A stretch of 13,651 nt of DNA, from assembly GCA_030611945.1 (NCBI GenBank), contig JAUWOV010000049.1, positions 1 through 13,651 of the forward strand, written 5' to 3'. This DNA is from a bacterium. Its GTDB lineage: Bacteria; JAHJDO01. Made by a program: the position numbers and the translations under genes. Of this stretch, positions 7,644 through 13,651 are shown in pieces; positions within the stretch are counted from its first letter, which is position 1; each line of letters starts with the position of its first letter. The notes beneath the pieces are model-generated. The model had not been told where the DNA came from and did no database searches. It saw only the letters and a list, made by a program, of their open reading frames with translations.

Positions 7644-8494
7644 TATTTTGTCAGTAGGTTTCTTATATGCTCCTGCCACTTCTTATCAAGACGTGCTAGA
7701 TTCCCAAAATCAAATTGATAACTGCTTCTAAGCGCGTCTTCAAAACTCTTTCCGTCACGCAAAGCTCTGCAGAGATTAGTAAATCTATACTGCCCTTTGC
7801 TTCTCAGAAAATTTACAATGGAATAGGATACGCTGTAGAAAAGCAGGACTTTTCCCTCGTCTTCAGGATAATTAGTTCTATCAAGCACTTCGTAAATGGA
7901 AAGAATTTCCCCTTTTTTTAATTCTTTTTTTATTGCGTTTATATATCCTGATTTGCTTGTTAGCTCCATATTCACAGCAAGCCCTTCATTGAACCATAAC
8001 GGAATATTGTTCCCCATATAATCTGCAAGGATTAGATGGGTCATTTCATGAGGCAGAAGAGAGGTTAAAAAATTTACTGACTCTTTATAGCTTTTTATCT
8101 CTCTTTTATTATAATTAGCAAATCCTGCTGACCAGGATGGGATGTCGTTGTTTTCCAGATAATTCTTCTTATTTGCATATATGTATATCTTACATCTTTT
8201 ATCAAAAGTCCAAAATTTCCCAAATCTGGTAAAGCCTACGTTTCTGTCCAACTGCTTATAATATTCCTCTGCTTTGTATCCAACACGCTGAGCAAAACTT
8301 AAATTGTCTTCATAATATACTGAAAAATGATCGGATTTATAGATTTCCCAGTCTTCAGCTAGTATATTACATCCTAAAAAAAGAAAAAATATAAGCGCAA
8401 AAAATAATGTCAAATGCACATTAGGGCAGGTGCAAGGCCTGCCCCTACATTTCCCGATTAAACCTTTGAGCATTTGGATTTTGTTATTTGTCAT
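7643..8494 (-). CDS. Putative zinc metallopeptidase lipoprotein (peptidase MA-like, gluzincin)
   Basis: The open frame is 283 codons. HEMTH at residues 149-153 and WFNEGLA at 167-173 form a gluzincin zinc site (His149, His153, Glu170, catalytic Glu150), as in peptidase MA-like/DUF1570-type proteins. Residues 28-42 are a hydrophobic run ending in the lipobox FLGC, so Cys42 would be lipidated and the enzyme membrane-tethered outside the cytoplasm. The substrate is unknown. The start is uncertain. The ATG at 8494 overlaps the thiE stop by 11 bp, suggesting coupling, but residues 13-27 are encoded by a dispersed hairpin repeat, giving a strange Cys/Pro/Arg-rich n-region. GTG at 8419 or TTG at 8413 would begin directly at the signal sequence. 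The ligand spacing appears complete, so an active enzyme is likely. Confidence 0.82.
   Translation of the reverse strand: MTNNKIQMLKGLIGKCRGRPCTCPNVHLTLFFALIFFLFLGCNILAEDWEIYKSDHFSVYYEDNLSFAQRVGYKAEEYYKQLDRNVGFTRFGKFWTFDKRCKIYIYANKKNYLENNDIPSWSAGFANYNKREIKSYKESVNFLTSLLPHEMTHLILADYMGNNIPLWFNEGLAVNMELTSKSGYINAIKKELKKGEILSIYEVLDRTNYPEDEGKVLLFYSVSYSIVNFLRSKGQYRFTNLCRALRDGKSFEDALRSSYQFDFGNLARLDKKWQEHIRNLLTK
8416..8459 (-). repeat. Dispersed GC-rich hairpin repeat, copy A
   Basis: On the minus strand this 44-nt unit matches 13466-13509 at 41 of 44 positions. Its core forms a hairpin: GGGCAGG (8424-8430) pairs with CCTGCCC (8438-8444) around a 7-nt loop. It lies inside the 5' end of the lipoprotein open frame. 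Confidence 0.85.
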
Positions 8495-9134
8495 TTATTT
8501 CCAGATATTTCTGAATATTCTTTATTTTTTGCTGAATGTTAGGAGCTTCTGTGATTTCTGTAACTAAACTTACACAACTAGCACCAGATTCCAATACTTC
8601 AGCTATATTATGCTCTTTAATCCCCCCTATTGCCACAAAAGGAACATCAATGTTCTTAGACACGTATCTTATATATTCAAGTTCTGTTGCCTGAATAGCG
8701 TTCTTTTTAGTCTGAGTTTCATAGATTGGGCCGACTCCTATATAATCGGCTCCTGTTCTCAGCGCTTCTCTGGCTTGCTCTGGATTATGTGTGGAAAGTC
8801 CAATAAATTGGTCTGGTTTAATTAATTTACGGACCTCTTTGAGAGGAAGATCATCCTGCCCAATATGGATACCATCTGTCTTACAAAGAATAGCAAGATC
8901 AATATCATCATTTACAATAAATAGAGCATTGTATTCTCTAGTAATCTTTCGCAACCAACAACATTCTTCATATTTAATTCTCTTTGTGCGGAATTTTTCT
9001 CTGTATTGAATAATTTTAATCCCGGCTTTAAGCATCTCGCTAACCACATATTTATTTCCTCTTCCACAACTGGTTTCGAAACATGTGATTCCATAAATTT
9101 GTCCGGAGAATATATTTTTTAGATTAGGTTTCAT
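8484..9134 (-). CDS. thiE: Thiamine-phosphate synthase
   Basis: Joins the pyrimidine (HMP-PP) and thiazole phosphate halves to form thiamine monophosphate, in the cytoplasm. The 216-residue TIM barrel has all the expected landmarks: QYREK at 43-47 (pyrimidine site), FIVNDD at 72-77 (magnesium and diphosphate), DGIHIGQDDLP at 87-97, IGLSTH at 111-116, GVGPIYETQTKK at 133-144 and AIGGI at 168-172. The ATG at 9134 has no ribosome site, while a minus-strand promoter at 9143-9172 would start transcription within a few bases of it, so leaderless translation is plausible. The downstream lipoprotein frame overlaps its end by 11 bp. No other thiamine genes are present, but dxs, which both needs TPP and supplies the thiazole precursor, lies 2.4 kb away. 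Confidence 0.95.
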   Translation of the reverse strand: MKPNLKNIFSGQIYGITCFETSCGRGNKYVVSEMLKAGIKIIQYREKFRTKRIKYEECCWLRKITREYNALFIVNDDIDLAILCKTDGIHIGQDDLPLKEVRKLIKPDQFIGLSTHNPEQAREALRTGADYIGVGPIYETQTKKNAIQATELEYIRYVSKNIDVPFVAIGGIKEHNIAEVLESGASCVSLVTEITEAPNIQQKIKNIQKYLEINDK

Positions 9135-9142
9135 TTGTGGTT

Positions 9143-9172
9143 ATTGTATATGTGTCAGGGTTGCTAAATCAA
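9143..9172 (-). promoter_or_regulatory. Candidate minus-strand promoter for thiE
   Basis: Reading the minus strand, TTGATT (9172-9167) and TACAAT (9148-9143) are 18 bp apart. An overlapping TATACA gives 16 bp spacing. The predicted transcription start is about 9136, almost at the ATG at 9134. The -35 falls within the repeat motif shared with 9847-9865. Confidence 0.4.
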
Positions 9173-9178
9173 TGAAAA
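9160..9178 (+). repeat. Left copy of 19-bp repeat flanking the toxin-antitoxin pair
   Basis: GTTGCTAAATCAATGAAAA matches 9847-9865 at 18 of 19 positions, including an exact 14-mer (9160-9173). The two copies are in the same orientation and lie outside the toxin-antitoxin genes on both sides. Confidence 0.75.
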
Positions 9179-9252
9179 AATACATAAAAATCGTTGCATT
9201 AACGTGTAGAATATACTAATCTATGACAAGTGAGATTAAAGCAAATGATGAA

Positions 9253-9280
9253 TTGACATTATATGCTAATTTACTATTAA
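9253..9280 (+). promoter_or_regulatory. Candidate promoter of the toxin-antitoxin operon
   Basis: A perfect TTGACA at 9253-9258 is followed 16 bp later by TATTAA (9275-9280). A start near 9287 would fall within the ribosome site, so the upstream alternative TTGCAT (9194-9199), 17 bp, TAATCT (9217-9222) may be the real promoter. I cannot separate them. Confidence 0.3.
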
Positions 9281-9298
9281 CAACAGGAGGCATAAGAA

Positions 9299-9529
9299 AT
9301 GTTAGCGAATTTAAAGGAATTTGAAGCCAAAGCCCTAAAATTGCCGTTGACGGATCGGGCTCTATTGGCTGAACACCTTATAGAGAGTCTTGACACCGTA
9401 GATGATGTTGAAAACGAGCGTTTATGGGTTAAAGAAGCTGAACACCGTTATCAGGAATACAAAAAAGGCAATATCTCTGCTCGCCCCGCAGATGAGGTTC
9501 TTCAAGATGCGCGTTTAAAAATCAGATGA
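9299..9529 (+). CDS. Antitoxin, putative addiction-module component family
   Basis: A 76-residue, highly charged, mostly helical protein. The pattern EFEAKALKLPLTDRALLAEHL (from residue 7), the ESLD at 29-32 and LWVKEAEHRYQEYKKG at 42-57 match the small antitoxin family often annotated as 'addiction module protein' (Unstab_antitox type). Such proteins neutralise a RelE/ParE-fold toxin and usually also repress their own operon. ATG 9299 has a strong AGGAGG (9285-9290) 8 nt upstream. The gene overlaps the toxin by 4 bp (ATGA), so translation is coupled and antitoxin is made first. GC content is somewhat higher than in the following gene. Confidence 0.88.
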   Translation: MLANLKEFEAKALKLPLTDRALLAEHLIESLDTVDDVENERLWVKEAEHRYQEYKKGNISARPADEVLQDARLKIR

Positions 9530-9819
9530 AACCAGTCCATTTTCTTTTACCCGCAGAGCAAGAAATGCTTGAAGCGGCTCGTTATTACGAAGTGCAAGCC
9601 TCTGGGCTTGGCGTTGACTTTTTAGCCAAAATCGATTCGGCAATTCAAGACATCTCTGAACAGCCAGAACTCTGGCCAGTTTTACGCTTTCATATTCGTC
9701 GTCGCCTTGTCCACCGATTTCCATATGGTCTTCTATATCGAATTGATCCAGAGGAGATTGTAATATTGGCAGTTATGCATTTGCGTCTTCATCCGAATTA
9801 TTGGATTAACAGAATATAA
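9526..9819 (+). CDS. Type II toxin of the RelE/ParE superfamily
   Basis: A 97-residue protein with the RelE/ParE plan: an N-terminal strand (HFLLPAEQEMLEAARYYE, residues 5-22), a helical hairpin, then the C-terminal sheet with RRRLVHRFPYGLLYRI (58-73) and AVMHLRLHPNYW (82-93). Members either cut mRNA on the ribosome or poison gyrase. The HPNYW ending and the paired antitoxin family resemble the ParE-like branch, but activity cannot be decided from sequence. It starts in the last codons of the antitoxin gene (ATGA overlap). Sampled GC is 43-47 % against about 37 % in the next gene. Full length with no visible damage. Confidence 0.9.
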   Translation: MKPVHFLLPAEQEMLEAARYYEVQASGLGVDFLAKIDSAIQDISEQPELWPVLRFHIRRRLVHRFPYGLLYRIDPEEIVILAVMHLRLHPNYWINRI

Positions 9820-9846
9820 TTTTTGAACCAATCGATGAAGCTTAGT

Positions 9847-9865
9847 GTTGCTAAATCAATAAAAA
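9847..9865 (+). repeat. Right copy of 19-bp repeat flanking the toxin-antitoxin pair
   Basis: GTTGCTAAATCAATAAAAA differs at one position from 9160-9178. Its TTGCTA supplies the -35 box of the promoter for the downstream homocysteine/dxs operon. Confidence 0.75.
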
Positions 9866-9876
9866 CTTGATATATT
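9848..9876 (+). promoter_or_regulatory. Sigma-70-like promoter of the homocysteine-dxs operon
   Basis: TTGCTA (9848-9853) and TATATT (9871-9876) are exactly 17 bp apart. The leader would be about 45-50 nt, too short for a known methionine-pathway riboswitch, and I see no such fold in it. Confidence 0.5.
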
Positions 9877-9929
9877 TCAGACAATGTCGGAGTGTAATAA
9901 GTTCTCTGTAATCTTTGTGGGAGATTAAA

Positions 9930-11087
9930 GTGAAGACATATAAAGAAATAAATGAAAAAATTAGAAAGGGCGAAGCGGTAGTTGTAACTGCTGAAGAGAT
10001 TATTGATATAGTTGAAGAAAAAGGCACAAAAAGAGCTGCAAAGGAAGTGGACGTTGTAACAACGGGAACATTTGCTCCAATGTGTTCATCAGGCGCTTTT
10101 ATTAATTTTAAAAATTCAACACCAAAGATAAGGGCTCAGAAAGTATGGCTGAATGGTGTTAATACATACGCCGGGCTTGCTGCTACTGATGTTTATCTCG
10201 GAGCGACAGAACTTCCTGATGAAGATTTATTAAACAAGGTATTCCCTGGCAGCTTCAAATATGGAGGCGGCCATGTCCTAGAGGATTTAGTCGCCGGCAG
10301 ACATATAAAACTTAGAGCAATATCTTATGGAACAGATTGTTATCCGAAGAGGGAGATTGAAACTGTAATAGACATAAAAAGTGTAAATCAGGCTATTCTG
10401 ACAAACCCGAGAAACGCATATCAAAATTACAATGTTGCAATAAATAAATATTCTGAGAGAACCATATACACCTACATGGGAATCCTGAGGTCGAAGATTG
10501 GAAATGCGAATTACTGCAGTGCCGGGCAATTAAGCCCTTTACTGAATGATCCTTTTTACAAGACTATTGGTATCGGAACAAAAATATTCCTTGGCGGAGG
10601 GGAAGGATTTGTCTATTGGGAAGGGACGCAGCATAATCCCTCTGTTAAAAGAGGTACTAATGGTGTAGTAAGAGCTCCGGCAGGAACTCTCGCTGTAGTC
10701 GGAGATTTAAAACAAATGTCTCCGGAATGGCTGAAAGGCACAAGTATCACAGGGTATGGGGTAACTTTAACTATTGGCATAGGCATTCCAATCCCTATTT
10801 TAAGCGAGGATATAGTTAAATATACAGCTGTAAAGGACAAGGATATTTATACTCAAATTGTGGATTATAGTAAAGACTATCCTAATGGAGTCAACAAAAG
10901 CTACGGCGAGGTTAATTATAAGCAGTTAAGAGATGGATATATAGAGATAGAAGGGAAACAGGTTCCTACAGGCGCATTGTCAAGCTATAAAAAGGCAAGA
11001 GAAATAGCAGAAATTCTCAAAAACAAGATTAAAAAAGGAAGATTTGAGCTGACAAAGCCGGTTAAATCTCTTTCTTCGGGAGAATAA
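9930..11087 (+). CDS. L-aspartate-semialdehyde sulfurtransferase (homocysteine biosynthesis protein, DUF39/HcyBio)
   Basis: Homolog of the archaeal/bacterial DUF39 protein that, with a ferredoxin partner, inserts reduced sulfur into aspartate semialdehyde to make homocysteine, bypassing activated homoserine. The product is 385 residues and lacks the CBS domains found on the methanogen version. The signature AVVVTAEEIIDIVEEKGTKRAA starts near residue 16. GTFAPMCSSGAF at 46-57 holds Cys52 and GTDCYP at 134-139 holds Cys137. Two family cysteines are reported as catalytic, and I infer that these are the equivalents. LGGGEGFVYWEGTQHNP at 221-237 is also conserved. GTG 9930 is preferred because GGGAG (9919-9923) lies 6 nt upstream; TTG 9915 would run through that site. 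The NIL-ferredoxin partner follows after 2 bp. Confidence 0.9.
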   Translation: MKTYKEINEKIRKGEAVVVTAEEIIDIVEEKGTKRAAKEVDVVTTGTFAPMCSSGAFINFKNSTPKIRAQKVWLNGVNTYAGLAATDVYLGATELPDEDLLNKVFPGSFKYGGGHVLEDLVAGRHIKLRAISYGTDCYPKREIETVIDIKSVNQAILTNPRNAYQNYNVAINKYSERTIYTYMGILRSKIGNANYCSAGQLSPLLNDPFYKTIGIGTKIFLGGGEGFVYWEGTQHNPSVKRGTNGVVRAPAGTLAVVGDLKQMSPEWLKGTSITGYGVTLTIGIGIPIPILSEDIVKYTAVKDKDIYTQIVDYSKDYPNGVNKSYGEVNYKQLRDGYIEIEGKQVPTGALSSYKKAREIAEILKNKIKKGRFELTKPVKSLSSGE

Positions 11088-11089
11088 TA

Positions 11090-11497
11090 ATGATTAAGAA
11101 AAGGGTTGTTTTAACTTTTCCACACGAAATAGTCAGCCAGCCAGTCGTATATCATCTTGTCAAGGATTACAATTTGATGATAAACATACTCAGAGCCAGA
11201 GTTACCCCACAGGAGCAGGGGAGACTGGTAGTAGAAATAAGCGGCAGTAAAAAAGAACTGGAAGCCGGTATGAATTATTTAGCAGAATTAAATATAGATA
11301 TTCAGTCTCTTGCACGCGATATTAAATGGCACGAAAATAAGTGTGTTCATTGTACTGCTTGTATACCGCATTGCCCGACAGATGCTATATCATTAGATAG
11401 AGATACAATGAAAGTATCGTTTGATAAGGAAAAGTGTATAGCATGTGAACTCTGTATCTCTGCCTGCCCATATCAAGCAATTGAAATAGTGATTTAG
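11090..11497 (+). CDS. NIL domain-2x[4Fe-4S] ferredoxin, partner of the sulfurtransferase
   Basis: A 135-residue protein. Residues 1-78 form a NIL domain, the small ACT-like fold otherwise seen at the end of methionine ABC importer ATPases. Residues 82-133 are a two-cluster ferredoxin with Cys85, 88, 91 and 95 (followed by Pro) and Cys116, 119, 122 and 126 (followed by Pro), both motifs complete as CxxCxxCxxxCP. In methanogens the equivalent protein is genetically required with the DUF39 protein for homocysteine synthesis, apparently supplying electrons. The NIL domain may sense an amino acid, which is inference. It starts 2 bp after the sulfurtransferase stop with GGGAGA (11078-11083) in the preceding gene, so the two are translationally coupled. 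dxs begins 3 bp after its stop. Confidence 0.92.
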   Translation: MIKKRVVLTFPHEIVSQPVVYHLVKDYNLMINILRARVTPQEQGRLVVEISGSKKELEAGMNYLAELNIDIQSLARDIKWHENKCVHCTACIPHCPTDAISLDRDTMKVSFDKEKCIACELCISACPYQAIEIVI

Positions 11498-11500
11498 TTT

Positions 11501-13372
11501 ATGTATTTAGAAAAGATAGAAACTCCAAAAGATTTAAAAAAACTGGATATTAAAACACTTCCTTTGTTGGTCTCTGAAGTAAGGAAACTGATAATCGAAA
11601 CCGTTTCTCAAACTGGCGGGCATCTTGCTTCAAACCTTGGGGTTGTTGAACTCACAATAGCTCTGCACTATGTCTTTAATTGCCCTGATGATAAGATAGT
11701 CTGGGATGTTGGGCATCAGGCATATACACATAAAATTCTTACAGGAAGAAGAAACCAGTTTCATACACTTCGGCAATTTGGAGGAATGAGCGGTTTTACA
11801 AAAATAGAAGAGAGTGAGTATGACGCTTTTGGCACAGGGCATGGAAGCACCTCAATCTCAGCCGCTCTTGGTATGGCATGCGCGCAAAAATTAACAAGCA
11901 ACAACGATAAACTTATAGCTGTAATTGGAGACGGAGCGCTTACAGGAGGTATGGCATTTGAGGCTTTAAATCATGCAGGACACATTAAAAAAGATATAAT
12001 TGTAATCTTGAATAGTAACGAGATGAGTATATCTCAGAATGTTGGAGCATGGTCTCAGTATCTAAATAGAATTACAACTAATCCAATATATAACAGAGTT
12101 AGAGGCGATCTGGAAGTAGTTCTAAAAAGAGTCCCAATGTTTGGCAGTCGGTTAGTTGATAGCGCAAAGAAATTAGAAAAAAGTCTTAAACTGCTTCTTA
12201 CGCCCGGAATATTATTTGATGAATTAGGTTTCCGTTATATTGGCCCAATTGATGGACATAATATCCCATTGCTTATAGAAACGCTTGACAATATCAAAAT
12301 TTTTAAAGGGCCTGTATTAGTGCATGTATTAACAAAGAAAGGAAAAGGATATAAGTTTGCAGAAAAGAATCCCACAAGATTTCATAGCGCAAAACCATTT
12401 AATATAAACACAGGTATATGGAGAGATGAAACTTCAGGGAATAAACTTCCAACATATACAGAAGTATTTGGAAATACACTGGTAAAATTGGCGCAAAAAG
12501 ATAAAAGAATAGTAGCAATAACTGCAGCTATGCCGGACGGAACAGGACTTAGAGAGTTTGCTCAAAAATTTCCGGACAGATTCTTTGATGTCGGCATGGC
12601 AGAACAGCATGCTGTTACATTTGCAGCAGGCTTAGCTTTAAAAGGGTTAAAACCTGTTGTTGCGATATACTCAACATTTCTACAGCGCGCATATGATCAG
12701 ATCTTGCACGATGTATGCTTACAAAAACTGCCTGTAATTTTCGCAATTGACAGGGCAGGTATAGTAGAAGGAGATGGGCCGACACATCACGGCGTTTTTG
12801 ACCTTTCATATCTTTCAATGATTCCAAACATGACGATTATGGCTCCAAAGGACGGGGGTGAATTTACGAGCATGCTTTCTAAAGCAGTAGAATATAATCA
12901 GCCCGTTTCTATAAGATATCCAAAAAATTATGCTGCGAAATCCAGTTCGGTTGAGGAGATTGAAATTGGGAAAGGAGAAATAGTCAGAGACGGTACTGAT
13001 ATTGCGATATTAGCAATAGGAACAATGGTCTATCCTGCCTTAGAAGCAGCAGAAATATTAGAGAAGAAGAACATAAATGCTTCAGTAGTGAATATGAGAT
13101 TTGTTAAGCCGTTGGATACGGAACTAGTTCAGAAAATAGCTTCTAAGGTAAAAAAGATCGTAACAGTTGAAGAAAATGTTGTTGCCGGCGGATTTGGTAT
13201 GAACGTTGCAGAATATGTAGAGGCGCAAAATTTTGCGTCTCCATGTCTTGCGTCTCTACATATCGGATTACCAGATAAATTTATTGAACAGGGCCCGCGG
13301 CATCTCCTGTTGAAGAAGTATAAACTGGATGGTGCTGGTATTGCAGAAACTATCCTGAACTGGGTCAATTGA
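11501..13372 (+). CDS. dxs: 1-deoxy-D-xylulose-5-phosphate synthase
   Basis: A TPP enzyme condensing pyruvate and glyceraldehyde 3-phosphate to DXP, entry to the MEP isoprenoid pathway and source of thiamine thiazole. 623 residues, normal length. SQTGGHLASNLG is at 36-47 and WDVGHQAY at 68-75. The TPP/metal motif GDGALTGG is at 143-150 with NSNEMSIS at 171-178; the middle Asp of the common NDNEMSI reads Ser172, but the metal ligand Asn173 is kept. The activating Glu368 is in AEQHAVTFAAG and DRAGIVEGDGPTHHG at 417-431. Residues 572-587, between GGFG (563-566) and IGLPDKFIEQG (588-598), are encoded by a palindromic repeat that keeps the frame. No ribosome site precedes ATG 11501, 3 bp after the ferredoxin stop, so translation probably depends on coupling. 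Confidence 0.96.
   Translation: MYLEKIETPKDLKKLDIKTLPLLVSEVRKLIIETVSQTGGHLASNLGVVELTIALHYVFNCPDDKIVWDVGHQAYTHKILTGRRNQFHTLRQFGGMSGFTKIEESEYDAFGTGHGSTSISAALGMACAQKLTSNNDKLIAVIGDGALTGGMAFEALNHAGHIKKDIIVILNSNEMSISQNVGAWSQYLNRITTNPIYNRVRGDLEVVLKRVPMFGSRLVDSAKKLEKSLKLLLTPGILFDELGFRYIGPIDGHNIPLLIETLDNIKIFKGPVLVHVLTKKGKGYKFAEKNPTRFHSAKPFNINTGIWRDETSGNKLPTYTEVFGNTLVKLAQKDKRIVAITAAMPDGTGLREFAQKFPDRFFDVGMAEQHAVTFAAGLALKGLKPVVAIYSTFLQRAYDQILHDVCLQKLPVIFAIDRAGIVEGDGPTHHGVFDLSYLSMIPNMTIMAPKDGGEFTSMLSKAVEYNQPVSIRYPKNYAAKSSSVEEIEIGKGEIVRDGTDIAILAIGTMVYPALEAAEILEKKNINASVVNMRFVKPLDTELVQKIASKVKKIVTVEENVVAGGFGMNVAEYVEAQNFASPCLASLHIGLPDKFIEQGPRHLLLKKYKLDGAGIAETILNWVN
13216..13260 (+). repeat. Palindromic repeat embedded in frame in dxs
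   Basis: TGTAGAGGCGCAA (13216-13228) and TTGCGTCTCTACA (13248-13260) are inverted copies with 12 of 13 matches. An inner near-palindrome GAGGCGCAAAATTTTGCGTCTC shares the left arm, so two alternative hairpins are possible. The first ten bases TGTAGAGGCG equal the start (minus strand) of the hairpin repeat at 13434-13459. Confidence 0.75.
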
Positions 13373-13433
13373 CTTTTAAGCAATGTTAAAATAGAATAGC
13401 TAATAGAAAATGATAAAAATTTAATCTGGGGAT

Positions 13434-13459
13434 GGGCGGAGGCAAGCCCCGCCTCTACA
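13434..13459 (-). repeat. Dispersed hairpin repeat, divergent copy C
   Basis: Read on the minus strand, this 26-nt core (TGTAGAGGCGGGGCTTGCCT followed by CCGCCC) matches the core of copy B (13476-13501) at 21 of 26 positions. It can fold through GGCGG/CCGCC. It lies only 6 bp from copy B in the opposite orientation. Confidence 0.65.
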
Positions 13460-13465
13460 ATGTGG

Positions 13466-13509
13466 AATCGGGAAATGTAGGGGCAGGCCTTGCGTCTGCC
13501 CTAATATGC
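13466..13509 (+). repeat. Dispersed hairpin repeat, copy B
   Basis: Forty-one of 44 positions match copy A (8416-8459, minus strand), beginning AATCGGGAAATGTAGGGGCA. The core folds as GGGCAG with CTGCCC. No T-run follows. Confidence 0.85.
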
Positions 13510-13579
13510 TAATAAGACTCCTGCAAAATAGGGAAATAGTGGAAGACAGGTAGGGAAACTGAGGGTAAAAAAGATAAAA

Positions 13580-13648
13580 ATGCCAACGGAAGATAGAAAA
13601 GAAAGAATAAGAAGAATTTCAGAAGAAATTAGGCGAATTAAGGCATAG
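13580..13648 (+). CDS. Possible 22-residue basic peptide
   Basis: An ATG at 13580 opens a 22-codon frame ending in TAG at 13646-13648. The product would be a highly charged Arg/Glu/Ile-rich peptide beginning MPTEDRKERI, compatible with one amphipathic helix. GAGGG at 13561-13565 is 14 nt upstream, farther than usual for a ribosome site. A purine-rich sequence easily yields such a peptide by chance, so this is a weak call. Confidence 0.15.
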   Translation: MPTEDRKERIRRISEEIRRIKA

Positions 13649-13651
13649 TTT

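Larger units (their letters stand above)
13373..13651. other. Tail after dxs: repeats, no clear gene
   Basis: The stretch begins AT-rich, then holds two oppositely oriented hairpin repeats (13434-13459 and 13466-13509), followed by a purine-rich segment. I see no classical terminator with a T-run after dxs; the hairpins may serve as the transcription boundary. The only open frame with a start is the doubtful short one at 13580. Confidence 0.6.

Noticed and set aside
7643-8494. Pseudogene call for the lipoprotein because of the repeat at its start
   Set aside because: The frame is uninterrupted, the zinc motif and lipobox are intact and alternative starts exist, so damage is not demonstrated.
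9877-9929. Methionine-pathway riboswitch (SAM or SAH type) upstream of the homocysteine genes
   Set aside because: The predicted leader is only about 45-50 nt and shows none of the conserved helices or a terminator.
9915-9929. TTG start for the sulfurtransferase
   Set aside because: The five extra codons run through the GGGAG ribosome site that serves GTG 9930, and family members typically begin at the KTYKEINEKI segment.
8416-13509. CRISPR array made from the repeated hairpins
   Set aside because: Copies are kilobases apart or in opposite orientation, without regular spacers or cas genes.

Overview
The window looks like chromosomal DNA from an uncultivated anaerobic bacterium. Base composition is mostly AT-rich, about 35-40 % GC in the stretches I sampled. 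Sulfide-to-homocysteine genes, Dxs, ThiE, a gap-pgk-secG run and scattered short hairpin repeats fit candidate-phylum genomes of the Omnitrophota type. That placement is an impression from gene content, not a demonstrated identity.

Layout. Positions 1-300 are non-coding and carry a perfect 32-bp palindrome. A short-chain dehydrogenase (301-1110) and a membrane-anchored alpha/beta hydrolase (1133-1945) follow. Next comes an AAA/DUF4143 ATPase (2090-3316), bracketed by two copies of an identical 20-bp sequence; the right-hand copy contains the -10 box of the gap promoter. A glycolysis/secretion block follows: gap (3426-4430), pgk (4437-5627) and secG (5632-5964), with no tpiA between pgk and secG. 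After it is a family-5 solute-binding protein (6031-7620). Facing it on the minus strand are thiE (9134-8484) and a gluzincin-type metallopeptidase lipoprotein (8494-7643). A type II toxin-antitoxin pair (9299-9819) lies between two copies of a 19-bp sequence. The window ends with a tight operon: an L-aspartate-semialdehyde sulfurtransferase homolog (9930-11087), its NIL/ferredoxin partner (11090-11497) and dxs (11501-13372). A 279-bp tail holds two more hairpin repeats.

How the genes connect. gap and pgk catalyse consecutive glycolytic steps. The DUF39 and NIL-ferredoxin pair is the known two-protein unit for making homocysteine directly from aspartate semialdehyde. Dxs needs thiamine diphosphate and makes DXP, which feeds both isoprenoids and the thiazole half of thiamine, so it is metabolically linked to nearby thiE. 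The ATPase and the toxin-antitoxin pair look like accessory inserts between housekeeping units.

The most unusual signal is structural rather than a new gene system. One loose family of hairpin repeats (core TGTAGRGGC...GCCC) occurs at least three times. One copy encodes part of the N-terminus of the lipoprotein frame, and a related TGTAGAGGCGCAA palindrome is translated in frame inside dxs. I found no CRISPR array, tRNA or rRNA, and no convincing wholly new system.
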